Below are positions 50,649 to 61,100 of a DNA stretch of 64,000 bases, piece by piece (the stretch's first letter is position 1; each line of letters begins with the position of its first letter). Under the pieces are notes generated by a model. That model was not told where the DNA came from, ran no database searches, and was given only the letters and a program-made list of their open reading frames with translations. The stretch is from Adiantum capillus-veneris (Eukaryota > Streptophyta > Polypodiopsida > Polypodiales > Pteridaceae), in the NCBI GenBank assembly GCA_014529385.2, contig CM043956.1:64732620-64796619 (forward strand). The letters run 5' to 3'. The translations under genes and the position numbers were made by a program.

Positions 50649-53600
50649 ATGGAAAAGTCTTCTGCAGTCAAATCACCTAGGCAACAACTAACTACAAGAA
50701 GGCTGTTGCATTCTCCGTTGAGTGCCAAAGCATCACCAAGTGTGGACACTAGAGATGATGCATCAGATGAGGCAGTTGCAGATGCGGTGAAAGCAACACC
50801 CCCTCCAGTGGGGAAGAAGCCAACACCAAAGCGCAATAAATCGACTCCCAAGAACTTAGCTGGAAGTCCCACAATGGATATACCTCTTGATTCATTTAGG
50901 AAGAGAAAGAAACCAAATGCAAAGCAATGAGTGTGTTTTTTTTGTAACTTCATGCAATTAGAAGATGTCTTTAGAAGGCATGTGCAATCCATTGCACCCC
51001 TATTGTATCCATGCTCATTGATGAATCAAGTGTTGGAATTTTTTAGTGACATGTCTCTTCATTCTTTGCATCGAGTAGTATCAAACTATTTGATTTATTT
51101 TCTGTACATGTTTAGTAATATGTTTCTACTTTCTCTTGTCGTAGATAATCAAGAAGCTGAAAAAAGAGGAACTTGCATGAGACGCACTCGCTCTTCAGGG
51201 TTTCTAGATGAGGGTTCTGTAGGTTCACTGACTCAATCTTATCCTGTGAAGAATCCAAGAAGGGGTGCTACAGCTTCCAGGGGTGTTACAGGAAAAAAAA
51301 AAGTGTCTTTTGATACAATTGAGGGGTCTGTAGGTTCACTGGCTCAGTCTTATCCTGTGAAGAATCCAAGAGGGGGTGCTACATCTTCCAAGGGGGTTAC
51401 AGGCAAAAAAAAAGAGTCTTTTGATACAGTTGATCCCTACACACCTACTAGTACTGCTGAATTTGTTCCAAATGTGCCTAATGCAGTTGATGTGCAGGTT
51501 GTGCATGATGATGTGCATATAGATGTTGACCGCGCTAAACTTGAAAAGGGTACATTACCCACCCCCACCACAGTTGAATCTGGCACATATGCCATTGATG
51601 ATGCTATGGTAGTTGATGCCTGCACAGATGCCATTGCTGATGCTACGCTAGTTGAGGCCTGCAAAAATGACATTGTGGATGCTATGGAAGTTGATGCTCG
51701 CACAAATTCTGTTGCTGATGGCAATGTTAATGATGGTGGAACAGAAAGTATTTTTCATGTTGTCATAGATGCCCTTCTTGATGTAGTTGTGGCTATGGGT
51801 ACAAATGCCACTGTTGAATCTGGCACAGATGCCATTGATGATGCTACCACAGTTGATGCCTGCACAGATGCCATTGTTGATGCTACGGTAGTTGATTCCT
51901 GCACAAATGACATTGTGGATGCTACGGAAGTTGATGCACGCACAGATGCTGCTACTGATGGAAATGTTAATGGTGGTGGAACAAAAAGTATTGTTCATGC
52001 TGTCATAGATGCCCTTCTTGATGCAGTTGTGGCTATGGGTACAGATGCCACTATTGAATCTGGCACAGATGCCATTGATGATGCTACCACAGTTGATGAC
52101 TGCACAGATGCCATTGCTGATGCTACGGTAGTTGATGCCTGCACAAATGACATTGTGGATGCTATGGAAGTTGATGCTCGCACAGATGCTGCTGCTGATG
52201 GAAATGCTAATGATGGTGGAACAAAAAGTATTGTTCATGCTATCATAGATGCCCTTCTTGATGTAGTTGTGGCTATGGGTACAGATGCCACTGTTGAATC
52301 TCGCACAGATGCCATTGATGATGCTACCACAGTTGATGCCTGCACAGATGCCATTGCTGATGCTACGGTAGTTGATGCCTGCACAAATGACATTGTGGAT
52401 GCTATGGAAGTTGATGCTAGCACAAATGCTGCTGCTGATGGCAATGTTAATGATGGTAGAACAGAAAGTATTGTTCATGCTGTCATGGATGCCCTTCTTG
52501 ATGCAGTTGTGCCTACGGGTATAGATGCCACTGTTGAGGATACCAGAGGCATGGGTGAGGAGGTCCTCATTGAGAGAGAAACTGGAACACGTGAGGCAGT
52601 GGATGCAAGTGATGTCACAGCTCAAGCCCGAGTGGTATGTCCAAGTGATGCAGCTGATGACATTGTTGATGCAGAGGAGACAAAGGGTACAAATGCCGCT
52701 GTTGAAGATATGGGAGGCTTGGGTGAGGAGGACCTCACTAAGAGAGTACCTGGAATAGGCTCAACAGTGGGTAATGGTGATGTTGCGGCTTCTGCCGACA
52801 CACTTGAGGCATACGACAGAGCAGTTCAATCGGGAGAGGCAATGGGAGAAGTTCTAGTGGCTTCTACGGACATGAAAGAGGCAAATACACATAATACAAC
52901 TGAGGCATGTATAGAGCAAAACAATGAGGCAGGGAAAGGCGTAGAGGTGACCACTGATAGAGCGGCTCAATCGTGAGAGGCAATGGGAGAACATTTCATG
53001 GCTGCTGTGGACACGAAAGAGGCAGTTGCACATGATACAACTGAGTCTTGTACAGATCCCACTGTTGGGAATACCAAAGGTAAAAGTCCAGAGGTCCCTA
53101 TGGGTCGAGCGGCTGCTACAGATACAGATGAGGCAGGTACAAAGAATGTTGATAAAGAGGCCAAAAATGGACATGAATATGAGAGGCAAGAGAGGCCGTG
53201 TCTTGTGGTAATGCCAGTACAAATTTTTGCACTGCCTCCTGCGTCTTTTGAGGACAAGAAGAGAAGGGACAATTTATGCATCATACTGGATGTAAATGGG
53301 CTTCTCATAAGGAGGTATAAGGTCTCCTTCTACAAAGGTATAGCGAGAATCAGTATTCCTGATTGGGCAAGATCAAGGCATCAAGTAGTCATTGCGCCAA
53401 ATGCTACAGGAAAGATGCAATTTGAATATGTGGTCAGGCCCAATGCATCAATCTTTTTGCATGCACTGCTGCAAAGAGCACAAGTTGCACTATGGAGCTG
53501 CATGACCCAGGACAATCTAGCACTTGCTTTGAGTGCATGCTTTCCTAGGCTGAACAAACAACATTTCCTCGATATTATCGGTCAAGAGGGGTGTAGAGAG

Positions 53601-53987
53601 GCGAGCTTCAATCTAAATGAAGTTCGTGGGATCCCTCCATGTAGAGATAATGCAAAGCCCATATTTTTCAAGTGTTTGAAAGACTTTTGGAAGCACCATC
53701 CTAAGTTCAACTCTGATAATACACTCGTGGTGGATGACACACTCTACAAGTGTCTACTCAACCCTCCCGGGACTTGTGTCTGTCATACTTCATTTGAACC
53801 AGCAGATATTTGTCAGTCCCTAATTTACCTGGTTAGCACATTGTTCCCTTGGTTAGTCAAGTGGACAGTCTCACCCATCCCTAATGCTTATGCAAAGATG
53901 AACCAGTTTGAAAATCCTTCGGACAGTGTGTCTGCTCGTGTCATCAGCCACTATAGAAGTCAACGAAAAGTATGTAAGGAAGGTTGA
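50649..53987 (+). pseudogene. FCP1/HAD-like phosphatase-domain protein with repetitive acidic region; two in-frame TGA
   Basis: One reading frame runs from ATG 50649 to 53987, broken by TGA at 50928-50930 and 52974-52976. The segment 50931-51145 (hydrophobic, ending ttgtcgtag) may be an intron. Part 1 is basic, Pro/Lys-rich (KKPTPKRNKSTPKN). Part 2 has a duplicated segment (EGSVGSL.QSYPVKNPR) and then four to five 80-residue Asp/Ala/Thr/Val-rich repeats (51573-52532). The C-terminal domain (about 53210-53987) resembles the FCP1/NIF homology fold: CIILDVNGLLIRR (53278-53316), VVRPNASIFLHALL, ALWSCMTQDNL, then LVVDDTLYKCLLNP (53722-53763). The usual DxDxT box is DVNGL, as in some plant HAD-like proteins, so catalysis is doubtful. 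The second TGA replaces a GGA kept in the neighbouring repeat. It lies 1.07 kb after the methyltransferase-like gene, same strand. Confidence 0.7.
51573..52532 (+). repeat. 240-bp coding tandem repeat, four copies plus edges
   Basis: gttgaatctggcaca-type starts are at 51573, 51813, 52053 and 52293, with a diverged edge at 52533; the spacing is exactly 240 bp. Each unit codes 80 residues (ATVESGTDAIDDATTVDACT and onward to HAVIDALLDVVVAMGTD) and contains weaker ~60-bp sub-repeats. The period keeps the reading frame. Confidence 0.97.
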
Positions 53988-54137
53988 TTGTGGTTATGGA
54001 ATCATGTATACATCATTTTGTGCACTGAATGTACTTGCGATTACTATACAAAAAATTGACCTGTTCAAAGTTCTCTAAACTTAATGATTGAATGATGTAA
54101 TTTTATTTTGGTGATATGATGTAATTTTATTTTGCTG

Positions 54138-54900
54138 ATACGATGTTGTCATACTCTGATAGAGTCCTGCTACATGGCACACATAATAGCATAGAGAGGA
54201 CCATCGGGCTATTATTACACATAGTTATGTTATATAGCACTCATACTGCAAGAAATACTATGACATAATAGCATAGATAGGGAGATTGGCCTCTTATTAC
54301 ACACACTTACGCTATATGGAACACATAGTGCTCTCAATATGTAATATAGATCTTTCACATACCACACATCATATCATAGACAGGAACATTGTGCTATGTG
54401 ATACACACACTTTTACTGTATAGCACACATGTTGCTATCTTACTACAATAGAGTCCTTTTATAGCATAGACAGGGACATTGGGCTATTATTACACACACT
54501 TGTACAATATAGCACACATAATAGCGTAGGTAGAGACAATGGACTATCTTGACACATTACTTGGCTACATATCACATATAGTAGCATGTACACAACTCCA
54601 TAACACCCAATGGGTAGCTATTCATAAGAGTGAGATGATCGTAAGAATGAGACATGTTTACCTGAAATTCATCAAGAAAGTGAATGGGATGCTCTTGATA
54701 ATGTTTTCTTCCCAATCGTTTCCGACAAATATCTTGGCTAAATTTTTTCAAGGTGCAACATGTTCACAATAGTAACCTCATTATCTGAAATGTGTGTGAT
54801 TCTATGCTATGTGCTTTGTGTGGTTGTGTGCTATGTGATACATAGCACAATGGACATGTGCAAGGAGGTACTGAATGGTGAAGGCTATATAGAACATAAT
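54138..54900. repeat. palindromic TATAGCAC-type satellite, 3' of the DDE-type gene
   Basis: Dense tatagcacacataatagcatag motifs. About 600 bp (54138-54740) are duplicated in the same orientation at 57278-57870. The end (54750-54860) matches intron 1 of the coiled-coil/Cys-His gene at 36105-36225. Confidence 0.9.
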
Positions 54901-54920
54901 ATAAGCGTGTTAAATAGGTA

Positions 54921-57900
54921 TCATGCTGCTTCATAGGGCATGGCATTGTAAATGGTTTCATGTAGTTCCGGAGATAAATAATATGTCTTTGAGGTAGCAT
55001 CTACCAAAGGCATGTCAAACTTGATTGCCCGAACAAGGTGAGAGTATAGGTTAGTAACTCCCCTATCATCAAGTAGAGTGTAGTGATTTGGGTCCCCCTC
55101 TTGCTGTTGATAATAACACCCTGTGACAACATAAGTTTTTTTATCACATTTTTTTTTCCACTTATCTCTTAAGATGCAATCTTTCATCCACTTTCTCTTT
55201 GTACATCTCAAAAGAAAGAACTCTACACCTTCTGCATTGCCAGCGTCTACATTGACTGCAAAGTTATCACCTTCAATGAGATACTCACTCAGCATATCCT
55301 AGGATCCCTCAAACATTGCAGCTTCATCTTCTGGTACCTCAGTCTCTTCTGCTACCTCAGAGAGTGGTTTCAATGCCTGATGTGTCCACTTACCTGCATA
55401 TGATTTGCTGGAACAAGTCCTCCAATGGCCCTTTATGCAAGCATCACAAAAACAAGAAAGCCGCCTGGTCCTTAATTGAGTAGGATTATGACGACAAAAG
55501 TGTGAAATGCAATGGAGTGATCGAGATCCTGGTACTCTCTCACAACCCCATAGATTAGACCTGTCCACTTCTGTCTCTTTTACTAGCCAAAATTTCCTGT
55601 TTTTAGTAGGACCTGCTTTAGTGGATTGGGCATAAGAGCTACATGCAGCATTGGACATTGTTCTCGTAAAAAATGCAACCACGTCTGCAGCTTTCCTAAG
55701 AAAAACTCCATTACTCTTGAGTTGTTCATGTGTAAGGGCTCTCTTTATCACAGCGCGAGCGCCATCATGCTCCCCCTTTCCATGGCCAAAACCAAAAAAA
55801 TTCCATGTCATCTCTGTACCTGTTAGTTGGTAATATCTAGCAACAAAGTAAAATGGCCTTGCAGCCTTGAATTACGAGGCTGCACCATCTGACCACACCC
55901 AGTGCTTCTTGAAACTCAGCCTCTGGTCTTTAAGCCACTGATCACAAAGAAGAAAACAATGCTGGAAAAATAGCGTATCATGTTGCCTATCATCGGAGAT
56001 GTAGAAATGCATATGCTTGATAATATTGTCATCTTCGTTGTCACGCATGTACATTATGTGAACAAGGATGGTGCATTGATTTTTATGCCAATGCATGGAT
56101 TGTACTTCATTTTTCTCTTTGAACGAGTAATTTTCAGCAAAGTCTACTATAGATATAATGGTATCTGAAGGAAACACCTTCAAACATTCTCTGTATTGAT
56201 GTGCCTGCCATCTGTAAGTGAAATTGTGCTCGATGAAGATTCTGATGTCGTCTTTTATCCTCCCTGTCAGCTCACTTAAAGCCACCTGTTTGAGTGACAA
56301 CATCTTTCTCTTACTTAGACCATGCTTAGTTTGAACTTTAATGTCCTCGAAGACTTGCAGTGGAACTGTCTTTGTCATCTCTGCAAGTTCTCGTGGACAA
56401 AGGCTGAGCTTTTCCACACCACAGTTTTGCATTGGCCCATCAAGCAGGTGTGTTTATGGAACATATCCCCCTCAGCCTTTGTACATACGCATGATTCCCA
56501 CAACTTCGTGATCCCTGAAAACGAGTGCTCAACGGCAAGACATTCTGCATTCACCCCATCTGATTTGCAAACATTGCATTTACATGTACATGACCTCCCA
56601 TGAAAACCAAAAGTAGATGAGCGCATAACATTAAATGCATCTTTGAGATACATCAGTTTGATATGATAAGCACAACAGCAAGTATTTCGATCTTTCAACT
56701 TTCGCACGAACCAAGGCTTCAGCTTCTCAAAGGACCTTTGCCCAATTGTCACATGTGGGTGGCTATCTTTAAACTTCAATAAATACTCTGTCTACTTGAA
56801 AAAAAAATGCATTAGAATTACATTTTGCTATATATCACACATAATAGCATAGCTACATATGCATTGGTATAAATACACATAGCTATGCTACATAGCATAG
56901 ATAATAGCATAGATAGATAACTCAGCTTTCATTACATGCTCAATTTTGTTCTATAACACATAATAGCATAGATAGGGATTTTTAGCTATTATTACACACA
57001 CATTACACACGTCTGCTACATAGCACACATAATGCTCTCATATTATAACACAGTTCTTCTACATAACACACAAAAGAGCATAGACAGGGATATTGTGCTA
57101 TTATTACACATATCACACTCTGCATAACACACATAATAGCATAGACATGGATACCGTGCTACTATTACACTAACATCTGCTATGTAGCACACATAGTGCT
57201 CTCATAATATTATAAAATCTGATAGCACACATAATACCATAGATAGGTATATTGTGCTATTGCTATATAGCAGACATGATGTTGTCATACTCTGATAGAG
57301 TCCTGCTACATGGCACACATAATAGCATAGACAGGACCATCGGGCTATTATTACACATAGCTATGCTATATAGCACTCATACTATAAGAAATACTATGAC
57401 ATAATAGCATAGATAGGGACATTGGCCTCTTATTACACACACTAGCGCTATATGGCACACATAGTGCTCTCAATATGTAATATAGCTCTTTCACATACCA
57501 CACATCATATCATAGACAAGAACATTGTGCTATTCTTACACACACTTTTACTGTATAGCACACATGTTGCTATCTTACTACAATAAAGTCCTTTTACATG
57601 GCACACTTATAGCATAGACAGGGACATTGGGCTACACTTGTGCAATATAGCACACATAATAGCGTAGGTAGAGACAATGGACTATCTTGACACATTACTT
57701 GGCTACATATCACATATAGTAGGATGTACACAACTCCATAACACACAATGGGTATCTATTCATAAGAGTGAGATGTTTCACTTGAGAGTTATTCATTGTA
57801 AGAATGAGACATGTTTACTTGAGATTCATCAAGTAAGTGTATGGGATGCTCTTGATATTTTTTTCTACCCAATCATTTCTGAAAAATATCTTTCTTATTT

Positions 57901-58862
57901 GGAGACACCCTACTGTGCTCTATCCAAAATGTAATAATTGTCTGCTTCAATTCCTCCGATAAGGACCAGCATTTCCAGACTTCCTTTTGCATAAGTCGAA
58001 CCTCAGTATACTTGACATAGGATCACTGTCAAGTCTACCGAAAGCTGAATATAAATTCCTTGGATGAACATTTAATAGCTTTGCCACTTTATGTAGAGTA
58101 ACACCTCTACCTTGGATCCCATTATCATGCAGTAATCCATTCACCAGCATGCTGAATGTGCTTCGTTTTAAAAACATCTCGTCAGCTGATTTTGGAATCT
58201 TTAATTCCTGTAAGGAGACCTTGAGTGCAGAAATAAGGCCATTTGCACGAAGATACAAATCTTCACAGAATGGCAAGATTCTATCGTCATTGAAAACACC
58301 TTGAAGAATTGCATTCTTATCTTCTTTCCCGTAACTATGCAACTGTCTCACAATGTGTTGAACAATATTCTGAATAGTATGTTGCTTCTTGTCTTCCTTT
58401 GTGTGTACATCGACGTCGTCCCTATGACAATCTTCCGATCCAATGTTGACGCTTGGCTGCACTTGCTTTCTTGCACGAAATTGCTTTCTGTACTCACGTT
58501 TAGCCTGTGCTTCATACTTCCTCACTGCAATAATTTCATCCTCATTTAGACAAGCCTTTCTCTTGGAGTGCACCTACGTATGAATGGTGTCTATTCCATG
58601 TGCCTCATCATAAAATCCGTCGTCCACCATCCTGGAACAGTCTGCAGTAGTTTGAAATGAATGAAGTCGTACAAAACTTCCTAATTGCAATAGTGAACTG
58701 AAATCTAGTTGTGCTGCATTGTTGAGTTCAAGAAGCTCCATTGCTGCTTGTGAGGAGGTATGAGCTGGAACCAAAGCAAGAGGAAGGGAGTCTCCATCAT
58801 CCATATTCTGAACAGGAGAGTAGGAGAGAGAGAGAGAGAGATGGAGATGGGCATTGGAGGCC

Positions 58863-58864
<2 letters not shown>
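54921..58864 (-). pseudogene. DDE/RNase H-fold transposase-like gene, decayed
   Basis: Minus-strand part 1 (58864-57947): a Leu/Ser-rich start, a basic helix (EAQAKREYRKQFRARKQVQP) and a helix-turn-helix-like stretch (VTLHKVAKLLNVHPRNLYSA). Part 2 (56779-54921), after a satellite-filled intron: a Cys-rich region (RSCTCKCNVCK), then IISIVDFAENYSFKEKNEVQ, FYISDDRQHDTLFFQHC, HWVWSDGAAS, FFGFGHGKGEHDGARAVIKR, LSCFCDACIKG and a C-terminal domain (VEFFLLRCTKRKW to NLYSHLVRAIKFDMPL). The Asp of DFAENY, the Asp of WSDGAA and the Glu of GEHDG would form a DDE triad. Breaks: TAG at 58574, TGA near 57947, a frameshift near 56400-56450, TAA at 55872 and TAG at 55299. It resembles transposase-derived proteins multiplied in some seed-free plants and animals, perhaps related to KDZ elements; the superfamily is not certain. 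Confidence 0.68.
56815..57900. repeat. palindromic TATAGCAC-type satellite inside the DDE-type gene
   Basis: It fills the probable intron between the two coding parts of the minus-strand DDE-type gene. The second half (57278-57870) is the duplicate of 54138-54740. Confidence 0.9.
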
Positions 58865-58902
<38 letters not shown>

Positions 58903-58932
58903 GAGAGAGAGAAAGGGAGAGAGAGGGAGAGG
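58816..58932. repeat. (GA)n-rich tract over the 5' end of the DDE-type gene
   Basis: Interrupted GA runs (gagagagagagag, gaaagggagagagag). They overlap the first codons of the minus-strand gene, which therefore encode Ser-Leu repeats. Confidence 0.92.
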
Positions 58933-59099
58933 TCCACGCGTGCTAACCTCTCCATGTCTTTCAATCCGAGTAGTGGAGTCGTGAAGTCAGTTATCTTACC
59001 TATATTCTTTTAAAAGTTATTGACTTAAAAGCCCAGCTATGGTGCCATCCATAGCACCATACTTGGTGTCCATGGACACCAAGTATTTAGACACCATTC

Positions 59100-60540
59100 T
59101 ATGCTTTCACCCACCTATGCTATCTAATGCTATCACTGGCATCTGCACTATTGGCCTTCCTTTCAAGCTGGGAGCTGTGCACCTTGTAAGTGTCATGCAA
59201 GTACGAGTTGGTGAGCTGGTGATGATAATTTTGGTGTAGATGCACCTAAGACAGGGCTACAACTCGTAGTCCAAGGGAGAAAATTAGTTCATGTGGAGAG
59301 GCAAGCATTGTTAACGTAATCTGTAGAGCAGGTTGAGAATCTTCAAGGTCCAAAATAAATGAAAAAAAGGTGATTTTGAAGCCCCCTTATCGTTCGCGCG
59401 AATGCTGACGATTGGGCAGATCAAGTTTCCCCTTTTTTTTTCAATTTTTGGGATTGTAGGAAATACAATTGGAGAACCTCTTGCTATTCCTTACTAATGG
59501 TGGAGATCCAAGCTCAACCAACCCATGTAAACTTAGGTAATTGACTCCATTTTTAACATGTGTTACCTTCATCGATTTTCCACTGAAAAGTGTGAAATTT
59601 TGCTTAGGTGGCCACATTGAGAACTTGCAATGCATGACTACAAAGATCCCCTTACTCCCTTGGCCCTCCCATTACAATTTCTTTCAAGTTTATAACACCA
59701 TCTACAATCCATAAAGCTGCACTGATTATACCTCCATGCAAGGGTTGCATCATCGTCCACATGCACGCGGATCATTGGCACGCTTCAAGAGTCAAGAAGG
59801 CAAGGAAGTACTTATACGTTGACTTTATTTGGAGAAACCACCAGAGGTTGGTTGACTTCTTGTAAATATTTTTGGCTTGGATTCATTGCTTTAAGTGTCT
59901 TTCACTGTAGATATGAAATGCTTCAGGACATTGAAAAAGTAATACTTACCTCATACTTGGGAGACGTCCTCCAATGCAGTATTTAAGATCGACTACAAGA
60001 GCTACATGAAGATGTAGAGGTGGAGGCGATATTGCACTGAAGAGGATGTTGTTGATGAAGATCACCTTGTAGGGGGCTATGATGGGGACCTATGCCATCT
60101 CTTGTTATCACTAGCCCTTGGGCTATTGGACTTCTTTTCAAGAAGTTAGTGGTGCACCTTGTAAGTTTGATGCAAGTATGGGTTGGTGAGATGATGATGA
60201 TAAATTTGGTGTAGCTGCACCTAAGACAGGGCTGCAATTTGTAGCCCAGCGGTGGAATTAGTAGACCTGAGAGGTGAGCATGATTATTGTACTATGTAGG
60301 AGATTGATAAGATTCAAGGCCCAAAATAAATGAAAAAAAGATGAGTTCAAAGCCCACTGATCATGTGCATGAACGCCTGCGATTGGGTAGCTCAAGTTCC
60401 CTCTTTTTTTCAATTTTTGTGATCGTAGGAAATGCTAATGGAGAACCTCCTACTCTTCCTTGCTAATGATGGGGATCCAAGCTCAACCAACCACATGTAA
60501 AATTAGATAATTGACTCCCTTTTTAACATGTCACCTTAAT
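59100..60540 (+). repeat. ~1-kb diverged direct duplication (59100-59560 and 60080-60540)
   Basis: Shared blocks in order: gtgcaccttgtaagt, gcacctaagacagggct, 'ccaaaataaatgaaaaaaag', caatttttg, gtaggaaat, ggagaacctc and ccaagctcaaccaacc. The spacing is about 980 bp. The intervening DNA holds a member of the dispersed repeat (59845-60050). It is probably retroelement LTR or leader sequence. Confidence 0.75.
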
Positions 60541-60571
60541 ACCTATTAGGCCCTTCAATTACAATTTCCTG

Positions 60572-61100
60572 GTGTACACCTTAAAACAACATGCAAAGAA
60601 ACTCAAAAAGCGAGGGATGGGACCCTTTGTGATTGAAGATCTATCACCAAGCGGGGCCGTCAAACTTGTGGCATTGGTGGGCGAAGAGATGCCTAATTGG
60701 ATTAGTGGATGTAGTATTAAGAAGTATCATATTCCACTAACCCAAGACGACATGTTGCAAAAGATCCACTAGAAAAATCTAAGGACCAAAGAGAATTCCA
60801 AGGTTGTGCAAAAAGATCAAGCGAAAGCACAAGAAAGGATCACAAAAAGAAAGTTTTCATGACAACAAAGGCTACAAGGTCAACCCTTGAGGATTAATCA
60901 AGTCACGCTCAAGAATTCCGAAGAAGAGAGAATTGATCTAGTGATTGAAGTATAGGTTGGTAACAATCAAGGGACGACAAAGGCACTTGTGGACTCCGGA
61001 GCTCAAGAAAATTTCATTTCTCAGAGTCTACGCAAGAAATTGTCGCATACCAACCTAAAGCCTACCACTCACGAGATCAAGAGTACACTGGATATATGAC
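60572..61100 (+). pseudogene. gypsy-type remnant: integrase C-terminus followed by aspartic protease
   Basis: 60572-60772 encodes KRGMGPFVIEDLSPSGAVKL followed by WISGCSIKKYH, typical of the C-terminal end of gypsy integrases. After a stop and a linker, 60970-61080 encodes TKALVDSGAQENFISQSLRK, a retropepsin active site (DSGA). The integrase end preceding the protease is not the normal order (protease first), so two element copies were joined or a rearrangement occurred. Several stops are present; nothing here is functional. Confidence 0.72.

Noticed and set aside
51573-52532. CRISPR-like regular repeats
   Set aside because: The whole 240-bp unit repeats, without unique spacers, in a coding frame of a plant gene.
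51437-52625. Long minus-strand ORFs opposite the 240-bp repeats
   Set aside because: They mirror the plus-strand repeat, whose frame continues into the FCP1-like domain. The 240-bp period keeps every frame open.
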